From the NCBI GenBank assembly GCA_003166955.1, contig PMUI01000085.1, positions 1 to 61,217 of the forward strand: 61,217 nt of DNA. Reading direction: 5' to 3'. A model generated the notes under the pieces. That model saw only the letters and a program-made list of their open reading frames with translations, was not told the origin of the DNA and searched no databases. The stretch comes from Acidobacterium sp. GTDB taxonomy: Bacteria; Acidobacteriota; Terriglobia; Terriglobales; Acidobacteriaceae. Every line of letters starts with the position of its first letter. The first letter of the stretch is position 1. The translations under genes and the position numbers were made by a program. Shown here piece by piece: positions 46,636-56,678 of this stretch.

Positions 46636-46777
46636 CTTACTCTCTATTATCAGGATACCAAGTCTGGCCTGAAAACCTGCCAAATTTCTTTGGGTTTGCT
46701 GGCCTGGAAGTCGTGTGCAATGAGGGGTCATTACTTCGGTGCGGAGGCCTGGGACTTGACATTTTTTCCACATTTGG
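46636..46777 (+). repeat. Dispersed ~140-bp repeat, copy 2
   Basis: It runs from CTTACTCTCTATTATCAGG to CCACATTTGG and matches 12516-12655 in inverted orientation at about 90%. It points toward the secreted-protein array that begins at 46942 and ends 164 bp before that start codon, mirroring copy 1. Confidence 0.8.
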
Positions 46778-46803
46778 CGAGGAACAGCGTACAGCGCCGA
46801 AGC

Positions 46804-46847
46804 GTTGTTTCCGGTGAAGTGCGGATGTGGTAGAGTTGGCCACCCGG
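46804..46847 (+). promoter_or_regulatory. Shared promoter-like element (copy 4) upstream of 46942
   Basis: GTTGTTTCCGG (from 46804) is followed by GCGGATGTGGTAGAGTTGGC and CACCCGG. TGG-TAGAGT is the extended -10 candidate. It is nearly base-for-base the element at 5407-5453 and ends 94 bp before the start codon. Confidence 0.55.
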
Positions 46848-46941
46848 TACGGCGATGCCCCCACAGGCGACTGCGGGATTTCGGGTAAGCAAGGCTAATC
46901 GCTGTGCCAGACTCGATTTTCAGCACGCCAGCGAGGTTGCG

Positions 46942-47615
46942 ATGACGCTTCCCCACTTTTCCCAGATCGTGTGCGCTGTTCCGGCGGCAATCTTTTTGTT
47001 GGGCGGTTCGGGCCCTGCGGCGCGGCCTGCGGCGCCCGCAGTGCCGCCACCAGTCGCGACGATTGCACCGGAGCCAGATTGCACCGAGCCAGATTCCGGC
47101 GGGCACGACTGCGGCGAGTACGGGCAAGCCGCTGGTGAACCTGCGCAATGCGCGGACGATGACGATAGAACCGAGCGGGTCGCCGGAGGTGGTGCGGGCG
47201 CTTGGATCGTCGACGCCGACGGCGCTGGCGGTTGGGGATTTTGACGCCGATGGCGCGCCGGATCTGGTGGCCGGGTACAGGACTGCCGACGGTGGAGTGG
47301 TGACGCTGACGCGCGGCAATCCCGATGCGTTCGCGCCCACGGACCTGAGTCTTTACCACAAGGCGGCGCAGGGGCAGATGCCGTCCACTTTTATGCCGAC
47401 GGCTACGGTTTATGCGGTGCCGGAATCGCCGGATTTCATCGCGACAGGCGATTTTGATCGCGACGGTTACAGAGATGTGCTGGTGGGAGCAAACGGGGGC
47501 GGTCTGTATCTATATAAAGGGCGACGGGCACGGAAACCTGGGCGCCGCGACCCCCGTTCCGCTGCCCGGGCAGGTGACTGCGCTGGATGGAACGAATGCA
47601 AGGGCTGATCGCTGT
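46942..47615 (+). pseudogene. Secreted FG-GAP/VCBS-repeat protein remnant, two frameshifts
   Basis: The start (MTLPHFSQIVCAVPAAIFLL) gives a signal peptide. At about 47075-47095 a near-duplicate GATTGCACCGGAGCCA / GATTGCACCGAGCCA differs by one G and shifts the frame. The next frame carries GKPLVNLRNARTMTIEPSGS and FG-GAP repeats (ALAVGDFDADGAPDLVAGYR, FIATGDFDRDGYRDVLVGAN). At about 47518-47525 (AAAGGGCGACGGG) a second shift moves GDGHGNLGAATPVPLPGQVT to another frame. After about 47610 similarity to the family ends, so the C-terminal part is lost. The N-terminal GKPLVNL segment resembles that of the 47913 gene. Confidence 0.75.
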
Positions 47616-47760
47616 CCGCAAGGAAGCGGCTGCAAAGGGCTGCTTCCGAGCTCACCCACTCTCTTCGGATGGCTCGTGTTTTTCCGTACACGCTGCCTGA
47701 CAAAGAGGCGCCCAAGTCGCAACATGTTGCATCTTGACTTGCTTCCATAAATGGAGGAGT

Positions 47761-47916
47761 ATGCCAACCGCGACCACGAGGGCTTTTGGCCCGAGTGCTA
47801 TCGCTGTCTCGGGAACCCAGGAAATTCAACCTTCAGACGCCGGCGAACGCTCCGTGCCTGACGCGCCGCTGCGGCCTGCACTGGTTGCAAGGCCACAGGC
47901 GCGGAGACTGTCATGA
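47761..47916 (+). CDS. Possible 51-residue leader ORF
   Basis: A good GGAGG lies immediately before the ATG. The ORF ends in TGA overlapping the ATG of the 47913 gene (ATGA), an arrangement typical of translational coupling. The peptide ([20 protein letters not shown] and so on) has no recognised family, and its Pro/Ala/Arg-rich end looks like unconstrained high-GC coding. A perfect 12-bp palindrome GCAACATGTTGC (47719-47730) lies 30 bp upstream and could be an operator. It may be a chance ORF. Confidence 0.35.
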   Translation: MPTATTRAFGPSAIAVSGTQEIQPSDAGERSVPDAPLRPALVARPQARRLS

Positions 47917-50732
47917 CGAAGCGCCCTCGTCTGAGTCGTCCTTTCTGCGTCAGCATGCTCGCCCTTGCTGGCCTTCTTGTTGTTTCCTATTTCCCGTTGA
48001 GCAGAATTCGAGCGGCGAATACGGGCACGACGATTCTTCCCAGCGCGGGGAAGCCTCTGGTCAACCTGAAGACCACGCAAACTCTGAAGGTGACCTACAC
48101 CGGATCCTCTGACGCGGTCGCGGCGCAGGCGCCGGCTCCCACGTCCATCGTGGTGTCTCCGGCGAATCCGGCCATCGCGGCCGGGACATTACATACCTGC
48201 GCGCTGGCGGGCGGGACGGTCGAATGCTGGGGCAACAACAGCTATGGCCAACTGGGCAACGGCACCACCAACAATTCGAGTGCGCCGGTGGCAGTGAGCG
48301 GGCTGACGGGAGCGACCGCCATCGCTGCCGGGTTTGCGCACACCTGCGCGCTGCTGGCGGAGGGGGCGGTCGAATGCTGGGGCGACAACGGCTATGGCCA
48401 ACTGGGCAACGGCACCACCAACAATTCCAGCACGCCGGTGGCAACCAGCGCGCTGGTTAATAGCGTGGCCTGGACGGACGCCCCCCCCGCTGTGGGTGCG
48501 CCTTTCAGCTGCCCGAGCGAGATCGACTTCCTATCGCAGGGCACCCCTGACACCCAGCTTTATGAGGGGAGTTACGGGGCCGGGTCGGTACCCTTCTCCA
48601 CGTTCGGTTCGGCCCAGCCCGAGACCTATAACGCGCTCGGCTACGACCCGATCAACAGCTACCTCTACGCGATGGACTTAGACGGGCTTGGTTCCGGCAC
48701 GGCCGGCACCCTCTACCAGATCGACAACACCGGTACTGCAACGTCGCTGGGAGTTGTCAGCGGCTACACGCCCAGCACTAACGCACCGGCGGACGGCGCG
48801 TTCGACGCGTCAGGGAACTACTGGATCACGGGCGGTAACGGCTCGACCACCGCCTATGAGATCAACGTCACCTCAACGCCGCCAGCGGTGATCAAAACTC
48901 TTACGCTGAGCGCGTCCTGGGCACCGATCGATTGGACGTATAAAGCCGGGTTCATGTGGGGGATGAGCGGCACAACCATCTACCGCGCTGACCTCTCTTC
49001 AGGCACGGTGTCCACCTTCGCTGCCCCGATCGGAGTCACGAGTGGGAACTACGGCGCGAATTGGACCTATACCAACGGCGACCTCGGGTTCTCCAACAAC
49101 GGGAATGGCGACATCTACATTATCGCTATCGCCAACGCATCCGGCAGCGCCCCGACTTTCGCGCTGATGGGCAGCTTCACCGGACCGGTCGCCGGAACGA
49201 GCAACGACGGCGCCGCATGCACCGGCACCGCGAATGTCGACTTGGGAATATCCAAGACAGGCCCCGCCGAGGTCTCTCCCGGCGGCTCCATCACCTGGAC
49301 GCTGACCGTCACGAACCACGGGCCGGGCAACAGCTCGTTCTTCTCCGTCTTGGACGACGTTCCCGCTGGTGTTACCAACGTGGCGACGACCACTGCCGGC
49401 TGCGTCGTCACGGGCAACAACCTCCTCTGCTCGGAGGGTGTCCTGAACGATGGCGGCACGTTCGTCGCCACCCTCACTGGGACCGCGCCGACGTCGGGCT
49501 TTACCTGCATCACCAACACGGCAACGGTCATCGGCAACGAGAACGACCCCAACTCGGCGAACAACAACTCGAGTCAGCAGACGTGCGCCCCAGCCCCGGC
49601 AGTAAGTCTGGTGAAGAGTGTGGCCTCGACCGGGCCATACGACGCGGTCGGCCAGGTTATCTCCTACCAGTTTGTCGCCACAAATACGGGGAACGTGACG
49701 CTGACCTCTGTCGGGGTCAGCGATACCCAGACGGCCCCCGCAGGCTCTTTAACCTCCGGTCCGACTTGCCAGTCTCTGAGCAGCCCAACTGGGACATGCT
49801 CGGGGTCCACAACAACTCTCGTATCGGGGCAGAGCGCAACCTTTACTGCCACTTACACCATCACGCAGGCCGACTTAGACAATGGATCTGTCAACGACTC
49901 GGCGACGGCAAGCGGAACCCCTCCAACTGGTTCCCCTGTCACTTCGACCCCTTCCACGGCAACGGTAACCACAACCTCGGCCCCGGCCATCAGTTGGACG
50001 CCGGTGGGGACGATCATCGCCGGCGATGCGGGTGCTGGTGTCCTGAATGCGTCAGCGAGTTGCGGGGCTTGCGGCAGCTTCAGTTACACGGAGAGCTAGG
50101 GCGGGGCACCGGTGGGGATCGCTTCGACGACATCTCTGGCAGCGGGCAGTTACACCATTACGGCGAACTTCACGCCGACGAATCCCGCTGCGTGGTCGGC
50201 GAACAGTGCGCAGGCGACGCTGGTGGTGAGCGGGGAGAGTGTGTGGATTGTCGATGGCGCCGGCGGGACGAGTGAGCTGGCGGGGAATGGGTTTGGGATC
50301 ACGTCGACCGCCGATCCTGGGGCAGATGGGGCGGTGGCCATCGACAACACGGGGAATGTCTGGAGTGTGGGCGCGGGACCGCTGCTCGAAGAGACGAGCC
50401 AGACAGGGATCGTGCAGCAGTCGGTTAACTCGGGTAGCGGCCTCGATGCGCCGGCGGGGATTGCTATCGACGGCAACGGGCAGGTGTGGGTGACGGACGG
50501 GAACAATGCGGTGAGTTTGTTCTCGAACGCGGCGTCGGCGATTTCGCCTTCCGGAGGGATTGTGGATCCGTCGGTGTTGTCGACGCCTGCGGGGATTGCG
50601 GTGGACCTGGGCGGGAGCGTGTGGATCGCGAACACGGGCAACAACAGCGTGACGAGGATACTGGGAGGGGCAGCGCCGGTGGCTCCGTTGGCGACGGCGG
50701 CGGCTGGCGGGAATACGGGGGCGAAGCCGTAG
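47913..50732 (+). pseudogene. Secreted mosaic (RCC1-like, DUF11, NHL tail) interrupted by in-frame TAG
   Basis: The product would be about 939 residues. A signal peptide ([20 protein letters not shown]) is followed by [13 protein letters not shown], two RCC1-type repeats with a 50-residue/150-bp period ([20 protein letters not shown] and [20 protein letters not shown]), a DUF6923-like segment ([15 protein letters not shown]), two DUF11-type repeats ([40 protein letters not shown]), an Ig-like strand set and the family NHL tail ending GGNTGAKP. The frame continues without shift across TAG at 50097-50099. The paralogue at 1023-5255 has Gln at that place (SYTESQGG versus SYTES-stop-GG), so CAG to TAG is the simplest change. 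Either a nonsense lesion or suppressed readthrough. Only two of the usual seven RCC1 blades remain. Confidence 0.8.
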
Positions 50733-50757
50733 CTGGGCAGACATGGCCGGCCCCGAG

Positions 50758-50804
50758 GTTGTTTCCCCGGCAATAGTGGATGTGGTAAAGTTGGCCACCC
50801 CGGT
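50758..50804 (+). promoter_or_regulatory. Shared promoter-like element (copy 5) upstream of 50949
   Basis: GTTGTTTCCCCGG (from 50758) is followed by GTGGATGTGGTAAAGTTGGC and CACCCCGG. TGG-TAAAGT fits an extended -10. The TTGTTT-to-hexamer spacing is about 20-21 nt, as in copies 1, 2 and 4. Confidence 0.55.
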
Positions 50805-50948
50805 CCAGTGGCAACTTAACAGGCGTCGAGACCCGATCGAGGCGGTTTCGGCCCCCGCGTCGCCCGCTCGTGGTGTACCGAACGGCTGCGGCAGCTGACT
50901 TGATCGGCGTACGCACTGCAAGTGTGCGTTGTGGAGGGGGCGGCTGCG

Positions 50949-53900
50949 ATGAAGGTAAAGAGAATCGTCTCGTTCACGATGCGGATTGGTCTGCTTGCCG
51001 GGTTGGCTTGTGGATTGGCGGCAACGGGCGCCCATGCCCAGACCTTCGGGCCGGGCGCGGCGATGAATTTGACCAGCGGGACTGTGCAGAGATCGACGAT
51101 CAGCGTCGGTTCGGCCGGGACGGTAACCAGCGTCTCGGTGGAGCTCGACGGGGTGGCGGCGACGGGGAGCAGCGGGGACTGCTGCTTCGGGCTGCAGGTC
51201 ACCTGGTTCATTCTGAGTCTCCGACAGGGCAGAAACTGGTGCTGATGGGGGACACGGGCGACGGCCTCGAGGTCGTCAGCGGGATGACTGTGACGTACAC
51301 AGACAGCGCCACTCATCCGACGGCGATCTCGGATCCACCGCTGGCAGCCGAGTGGCATTCGGTTGCTGGCTATCCGACTGTCAGCGTAAAGCCGGATTCT
51401 TTCTGGAACAACCAGGGAGGGGCGCTGGGGCAGCCGTATCCGGACAATACGCCGGCAGCAGACTCGCCGCTCACCGACGGGTCGGCCACGTTCGCCAGCC
51501 AGTTCACGGGCGTGGCGGCAACCGGGACGTGGACGCTGCTGGCGGAGGATGACTGCAACGCGGTCTTCGGCGCCCCGTGCAGCACTGACGATGCGGTGTC
51601 GATCACGGGGTGGAAGCTGACGCTGGGAATCAATAACACATTAAGTTCGACGACGACCTCGCTGAGTGCCGGCACCAATCCGGTGAAGACGGGGATCTCG
51701 GACAGATTACAGCGACGGTGAGCAGCTCAGGCGGAACGCCGACCGGAACGGTTACGTTCACCGGCAGCATTGTGGATGTGAACGGCAACACGCAGACGTC
51801 GACGCTGTGCAGCGCGGTGACACTGAACGGGTCGGGGCAGGCGAGCTGCAATGCGACCTTTTCCACGCAGGGCATTAACGCGGTGAACGCGACGTATTCG
51901 CCGACGGGCTCATTCGCGGGGAGCAGTACCACGTCGGCGCTGGATGTGCTGGTTGAGCCGGGGTCGGCGTCGATTACGACGAGCGGGAACCAGTGGTGCA
52001 ACACAGCGCAGATCGTGGTGCCGGGGTCGTTCGGGAGTGGACCGCCGATTCTGTATCCGTCGATCATTCCGGTGACGGGGATCGGCCAGAGCGTGGCGGA
52101 CGTGACGGTGAGCCTGAAGGGAATTTCGGCAGCACTAAGCGTGTTCGACGGGATGGAGTTTCTGCTGGTGGGGCCGGGCGGCAGCACGCACAACCTGGAT
52201 TTTCTGTCGAAGGCCTTCAGCGGGGCGGCGGACAGCGGTTTGAATTTGACGATTGAAGACGGTGCGGGGCAGACCGCGACCGAGACGACGGCGGCTACGT
52301 CGGGGAACTGGGATCCGAGCAACAACGGCGCGTTTGTTTCCCCACCGTTGTTCGCAACGTCGACGGCGCCAACGATCGATTCGCAGATACCGCAAGTGCC
52401 GGGGACGATCACGCTGGCTCCGCCAATCGGGGCTTCGACGAACACGCTGCAGCACTCGTTCAACGGGTCGGCGGCCGACGGCGACTGGTCGCTGTACATC
52501 ATGAACGACAACGGGACGGGGACCGGGGAGGGGCTGACGATGGCGAACGGGTGGTGTGTCGACTTCACGCTGAATACGGGCGTGGCGACGACCACGGAAC
52601 TGGCGACGAGCGCGAATCCGGCGACCACCGGGACGGCGGTGCCGTTTACCGCGACAGTGCAGACGGGCGGCAATCCAGTGTCATCGGGAACGGTGACGTT
52701 CCTCGATAACGGCGCGACGCCGGCGGGAACGGTCAGCGGCAACAACGTGGTCCCGCTGAACGGCAGCGGTCAGGCGACATTCAGCACGAGCGCGCTGTCG
52801 GAAGGGGATCATCCGATGACCGCGACGTTCAACGGGACGGCGGGGGATAACGTCAGCACCTCCCCGACGCTGGTGGAGCGGCTGGATAATGCGTCGACGA
52901 AGACGAATCTGAACACGAATCCGGTGACGTTCTGCAATACGGGAGCGATTACGCTCCCCGGTGCGCAGCCGCCGAACAATACCGGGCCGGCGAGTCCGAA
53001 CCCGTCGAATATCTTTGTGGCGAATGTGCCCGGCACGCTGGCCGGGGTCGACCTGACGCTGGAGAATTTCTCGGCGCCCAACCTGCAGAACGTGGATCTG
53101 GAATCGTTGGTGGTGGGGCCGGGGAATGCGACGGGGCCGGCGCTGGACTTCTTCTCTTACACTTGCGGCACGGGGGAAACCACCGGACCCGCAACGGGCA
53201 ACTTCGTATTCCTCGACGGCGGCGGGGCAATGCCCACGAACGCCGACATCGCGCCGGGGAGCTATGAGGCCTCGAGTTATCACAACAGCGCGGATACTTT
53301 CTTTGCGAGCACGAGCGGGTTCTACACTCCGCCGGCATCGTTCAACTACGCGCAGAGCAAGGGGAGCTCGACGTTTGCATCGACGTTCGCGGATAAGGAT
53401 CCGAACGGGACCTGGAGCCTGTACTTCAACGAGAACACCTTCACCAACAACATCTCCAGCCCAGCCAACGGCTGGTGCGTGCAGCTGACGGAGAACGCGC
53501 CGGATATCGCGCTGGGGGCGTCGGCGGATTTCAACCCGGGCACGTTTGTGAAGGGCGAGAGCGGCACGGTGACGTACCAGGTGACGAACAATGGTCCGGG
53601 GCCGACGGGGGGAACGCTGACATTGCTGGCGACACTGCCGACAGGGCTGAGCTACACAGGGTCCAGCGGGACGGGATGGAGCTGCACGGCGGGGAGTCCG
53701 GTGAGCTGCTCGAACAGCACGGCGGTTGCGTCGGGCGAGGGCTACAACGCGCTGACCATCGACGTGAGTGTGGCGAGCAATGCGGGCAGTCCGCGGACGG
53801 TGGGATCGAGCCTCTCGGGGAGCATGGATAAATGCTCGACGAAATGCAGCGGGAGCGACCAGGTGGACGTGATTCCCCCGCCTGCGCTCTCGGTGACGAA

Positions 53901-55362
53901 GTCGCATACGGGGACCTTCACGCAGGGGCAGACGGCGCAGTGGTTGGTGACAGTGAGCAACGCGACGGGGTCGGCGACGACCTCGGACGGCCTGAATGTT
54001 GCGGACACTTTGCCGACGGGATACACGCTGGCCTCCTATACGTCGACAGGGAGTGCGTGGACGTGCAGCGGGACGGGCACGAACTCGGTGCTGTGCGGAT
54101 CGACGACGGCGATTGCGGGTGGCGGGAGCTCGGCGATCACACTCACGGTGAACGTAGCGGCGAGCTCGGCGACGTCGGTCTCCAACACGGCGAGCGCGTG
54201 GGGTGGAGGCGATCCGGGCCACACGTCACAGGGGACGGCGGCGACCGGCAGCGATTTGGCCGTGCCAGTGGTGCAGGTGCCGGCGACGATCACGATCAAC
54301 GGGAGCCAGACGCAGTCGGCGCAGGTGGGGACGGCGTTTGGGAGTCTGGCGGTGACGGTGAAGGACGCGGGCGGAGTGGTGACCCCGAACTATGCGTCGG
54401 TCACGTTTACGGCGAGCGAGGCCGGTTCCGGCGCGACGGGAAGTTTCTCGAACAGCACGGGGACGATCACGTTGAGCACGAATGGGTCGGGGGTTGCGGA
54501 TCCGGGGACGTTCACGGCGAACCTGAACAGCGGCTCGTATAACGTGTCGGTGTCGACGACGACGGGTTCGGCGAGCGCATCGTTCAGCATGACGAACACG
54601 CCGATTACACCGACGATTACGTGGACGCCCGTGGGGACGGTGATCTTCGGCGACGCAGGCGCGAATGTGCTGAATGCCGGGGTGAGCTGCACGGGGTGCG
54701 GGACGATCACCTACACGGCGACGCCCAATGGCGGGTCGCCGGCGAGTATCGCGACGACAACGAGTCTGGTCGCGGGAAGTTACACGATCACGGCGACGTT
54801 TAATCCAAGCGCGAATACGTACGCCACGACGAGCGCGACGAACCCGCTGACGGTGAGTGGGGAGAGTGTGTGGATTGTGAACTCCGGAGCCGGCGGCACG
54901 AGCGAGCTGGCGGGGAATGGGTTCGGGATTACGTCGAGCGCCGATGCTGGAGCGAATACGGCGGTGGCGATCGACAACGCGGGCAACGTGTGGAGTGTGG
55001 GTGCCGGGCCGCTGGTGAAGGAGACGAGCCAGGTGGGGACGGTGAAGAACACGATCACCTCGGGCGGTGGGCTGAACACGCCGGCGGGGATTGTGATCGA
55101 CGGCAACGGTCAGGTGTGGGTGACGGATGGGAGTGGGGCGTTGAGTCTGTTCTCGAACTCGGCGTCGGTGATTTCGCCTTCCGGAGGGATCATGGATCCG
55201 ACGCTGTTGTCGACGCCGGGCGGGATTGCGGTGGATCTGGGCGGGAGTGTATGGATCGCGAACAAGGGCAACAACAGCGTGACGAGAATCCTGGGAGGGG
55301 CAGCGCCGGCGGCTCCGCTGGCGACGGCGGCGGCGAACGGGACGACCGGCGCGAAGCCGTAG
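50949..55362 (+). pseudogene. Secreted P-domain/Ig/DUF11/NHL mosaic, two frameshifts near the 5' end
   Basis: The first frame starts at 50949 (MKVKRIVSFTMRIGLLAGLA, signal peptide ending AHAQ) and runs into a P-like domain. Near 51200 the frame shifts (FGLQVTWFILS becomes HLVHSESPTGQKLVLMGDTG). Near 51700 it shifts again (ISDRLQRR-stop becomes QITATVSSSGGTPTGTVTF). From there to 55362 it is open: Ig repeat, P-like modules (DGDWSLYIMNDNGTG, NGTWSLYFNENTFTN), two DUF11 repeats (FVKGESGTVTYQVTNNGPGP, FTQGQTAQWLVTVSNATGSA), Ig, NHL tail ending NGTTGAKP. Module order matches the intact 5458-10134 gene. The 1,214-residue third frame lacks a signal, so export of a full product would need the frameshifts to be errors or programmed. 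Confidence 0.8.
54262..55362 (+). repeat. Inverted-repeat arm 2: shared NHL-tail cassette
   Basis: This is the 1,101-bp partner of 5458-6558, in inverted orientation and of equal length. The two arms enclose about 47.7 kb including lysS, the ATP synthase genes, the nuo operon and pckA. Confidence 0.85.
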
Positions 55363-55363
55363 C

Positions 55364-55400
55364 AGGTTACAGGCTGCGGGTTACAGGTTGCGGGTTAGAG
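55364..55400. repeat. Short tandem repeat after the mosaic gene
   Basis: GCAGGTTACAGGCTGC-GGGTTACAGGTTGC-GGGTTAGAG is a run of imperfect 14-15 bp units. Similar low-complexity runs occur at about 13156-13217, 42660-42695, 46440-46475 and 57481-57515, each in a gap at a gene end. Confidence 0.6.
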
Positions 55401-55519
55401 AACCTGGCGCTGGGCCGGGCATGCGCTGATGATGCCCGGGTCTCAAAGGCGTGCCCTGACGCAGGGCGAGTCGTTTCGGTTTCGGCGGGAGTCTATAGAG
55501 TGCGCTGAGGGCAGAGACG

Positions 55520-56134
55520 ATGGACAGGGACGAGAAGGAGAGCGGGCGCAGCGGCCGGGGGACGGTGAGCAGGCGGGTGTTCATTGTTTCGGCGGCAGCA
55601 GCGGTGAGCGGGGTGGTGTGGCTTGCGATGCGGGATCGTCTGCTGCTGGCGCCGCGGCCGGTGCATGCGGCGAAGGCTGGGGAGAGGGTGAGCATCGTGC
55701 AGTTTTCCGACGATGGGCGGAAGACCGGTACGGTGACGGTGCCGGTAGTGGTGAAGAGCGACGAGGAGTGGCGGAGGGAGTTGGGGGCGATGTCGTATGA
55801 AGTGACGCGGCAGGCGGGCACCGAGCGCGCGTACTCGGGCGCGACGTGGGATCTGCACGAGAAGGGGATTTTTCGGTGCATCGGCTGCGCGACGGCGCTG
55901 TTTAGGTCGGAGACGAAATTCGATTCGGGGACGGGGTGGCCGAGTTTTTGGGAGCCGATTGCGAAGGAGAATGTGGTGGAGACGCATGATCCGAGCCTGG
56001 GAATGGATCGGGTAGCGGTCTCGTGCCGGCGGTGCGATGCGCACCTGGGGCATGTGTTCGACGATGGGCCGGCGCCGACGGGGTTGCGGTACTGCATGAA
56101 CTCGGCGGCGATGCGGTTTGTGAAGCTGGCGTAA
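55520..56134 (+). CDS. msrB: Exported/anchored peptide methionine sulfoxide reductase B
   Basis: This 204-residue protein has an N-terminal SRRVFIVSAAAAVSGVVWLA export or anchor segment (Tat-like RRVF), unlike cytoplasmic MsrB. The domain has zinc ligands CIGC and CRRC, FDSGTGWPSFWEPI, GHVFDDGPAPTG and the catalytic Cys in RYCMNSAAMRF (usual RYCINSASLRF). It reduces methionine-R-sulfoxide in proteins, here outside the cytoplasm, where it could repair the abundant exported proteins. Separate unit, downstream of the mosaic gene. Confidence 0.92.
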   Translation: MDRDEKESGRSGRGTVSRRVFIVSAAAAVSGVVWLAMRDRLLLAPRPVHAAKAGERVSIVQFSDDGRKTGTVTVPVVVKSDEEWRRELGAMSYEVTRQAGTERAYSGATWDLHEKGIFRCIGCATALFRSETKFDSGTGWPSFWEPIAKENVVETHDPSLGMDRVAVSCRRCDAHLGHVFDDGPAPTGLRYCMNSAAMRFVKLA

Positions 56135-56220
56135 GGGCGCGCGGGCGGGCTGCGGCTCTCGCCGCGCAGCAGCGCCAGGCCTGGCCCGGTCCTTGTGGGC
56201 CGGTTCCGAGGGCCCGGTCC

Positions 56221-56412
56221 TTAGGCGAGCTTCTGCTGCTCGACCTCGGCGACAACTTCGAGGTCGGCGCCGCGGACGAGCTTTTCTTCGTGGCGGGAGG
56301 CATCTTCGAAGAGGACAACATAGACGTCGTCCAGGGAGGTGAGCTTTTTCTCGACCGTCCCGACGATCTTTTTGTCCCTGATGCGGACCCGCTGTCCATG
56401 TTTGAAGTTCAT
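56221..56412 (-). CDS. Small unknown protein, SH3-like
   Basis: The 63-residue protein MNFKHGQRVRIRDKKIVGTV is followed by EKKLTSLDDVYVVLFEDASR. The pattern of GxxVRIRDKKxxGTV strands suggests a small KOW/SH3-like barrel (inference). No signal or membrane segment. It lies convergent to msrB (86-bp gap with repeated GGCCCGGTCCTT). The following 56413-56678 gap shows nothing recognisable. Confidence 0.6.
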   Translation of the reverse strand: MNFKHGQRVRIRDKKIVGTVEKKLTSLDDVYVVLFEDASRHEEKLVRGADLEVVAEVEQQKLA

Positions 56413-56678
56413 GGGAAGAGGCTAGGCTGGGGAGTGGGCTATCCACTATCCCAAGAATGGGTTAAGGGAGGTGCCGGACAGTAACCCAATGGTTTGCACG
56501 AAGGTGCCGGAGGGTGCGTTTTTGCTGGCGGTTACGAGCGTTGGAAAAAACGGGTGCTGTGGATCGTATTCGCCTTTTATTCTCCTATACTGGGTGAGGT
56601 TGAGGTGGCGGCAGTGTTCGATCCTAACGCGCATATGCCGCGGATCAACCGGCAGGTGCGAAGCATTCCAGCGGGGCA

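Noticed and set aside
48205-48445. RCC1 repeats considered as a CRISPR-like or other direct repeat array
   Set aside because: The 150-bp period encodes two protein repeats (VECWG...[10 protein letters not shown]) in frame; no short repeat/spacer pattern. No CRISPR array seen anywhere in the window.
52681-54222. 513-codon minus-strand frame
   Set aside because: Antisense of the P-domain/DUF11 mosaic; Arg-rich with no motifs.
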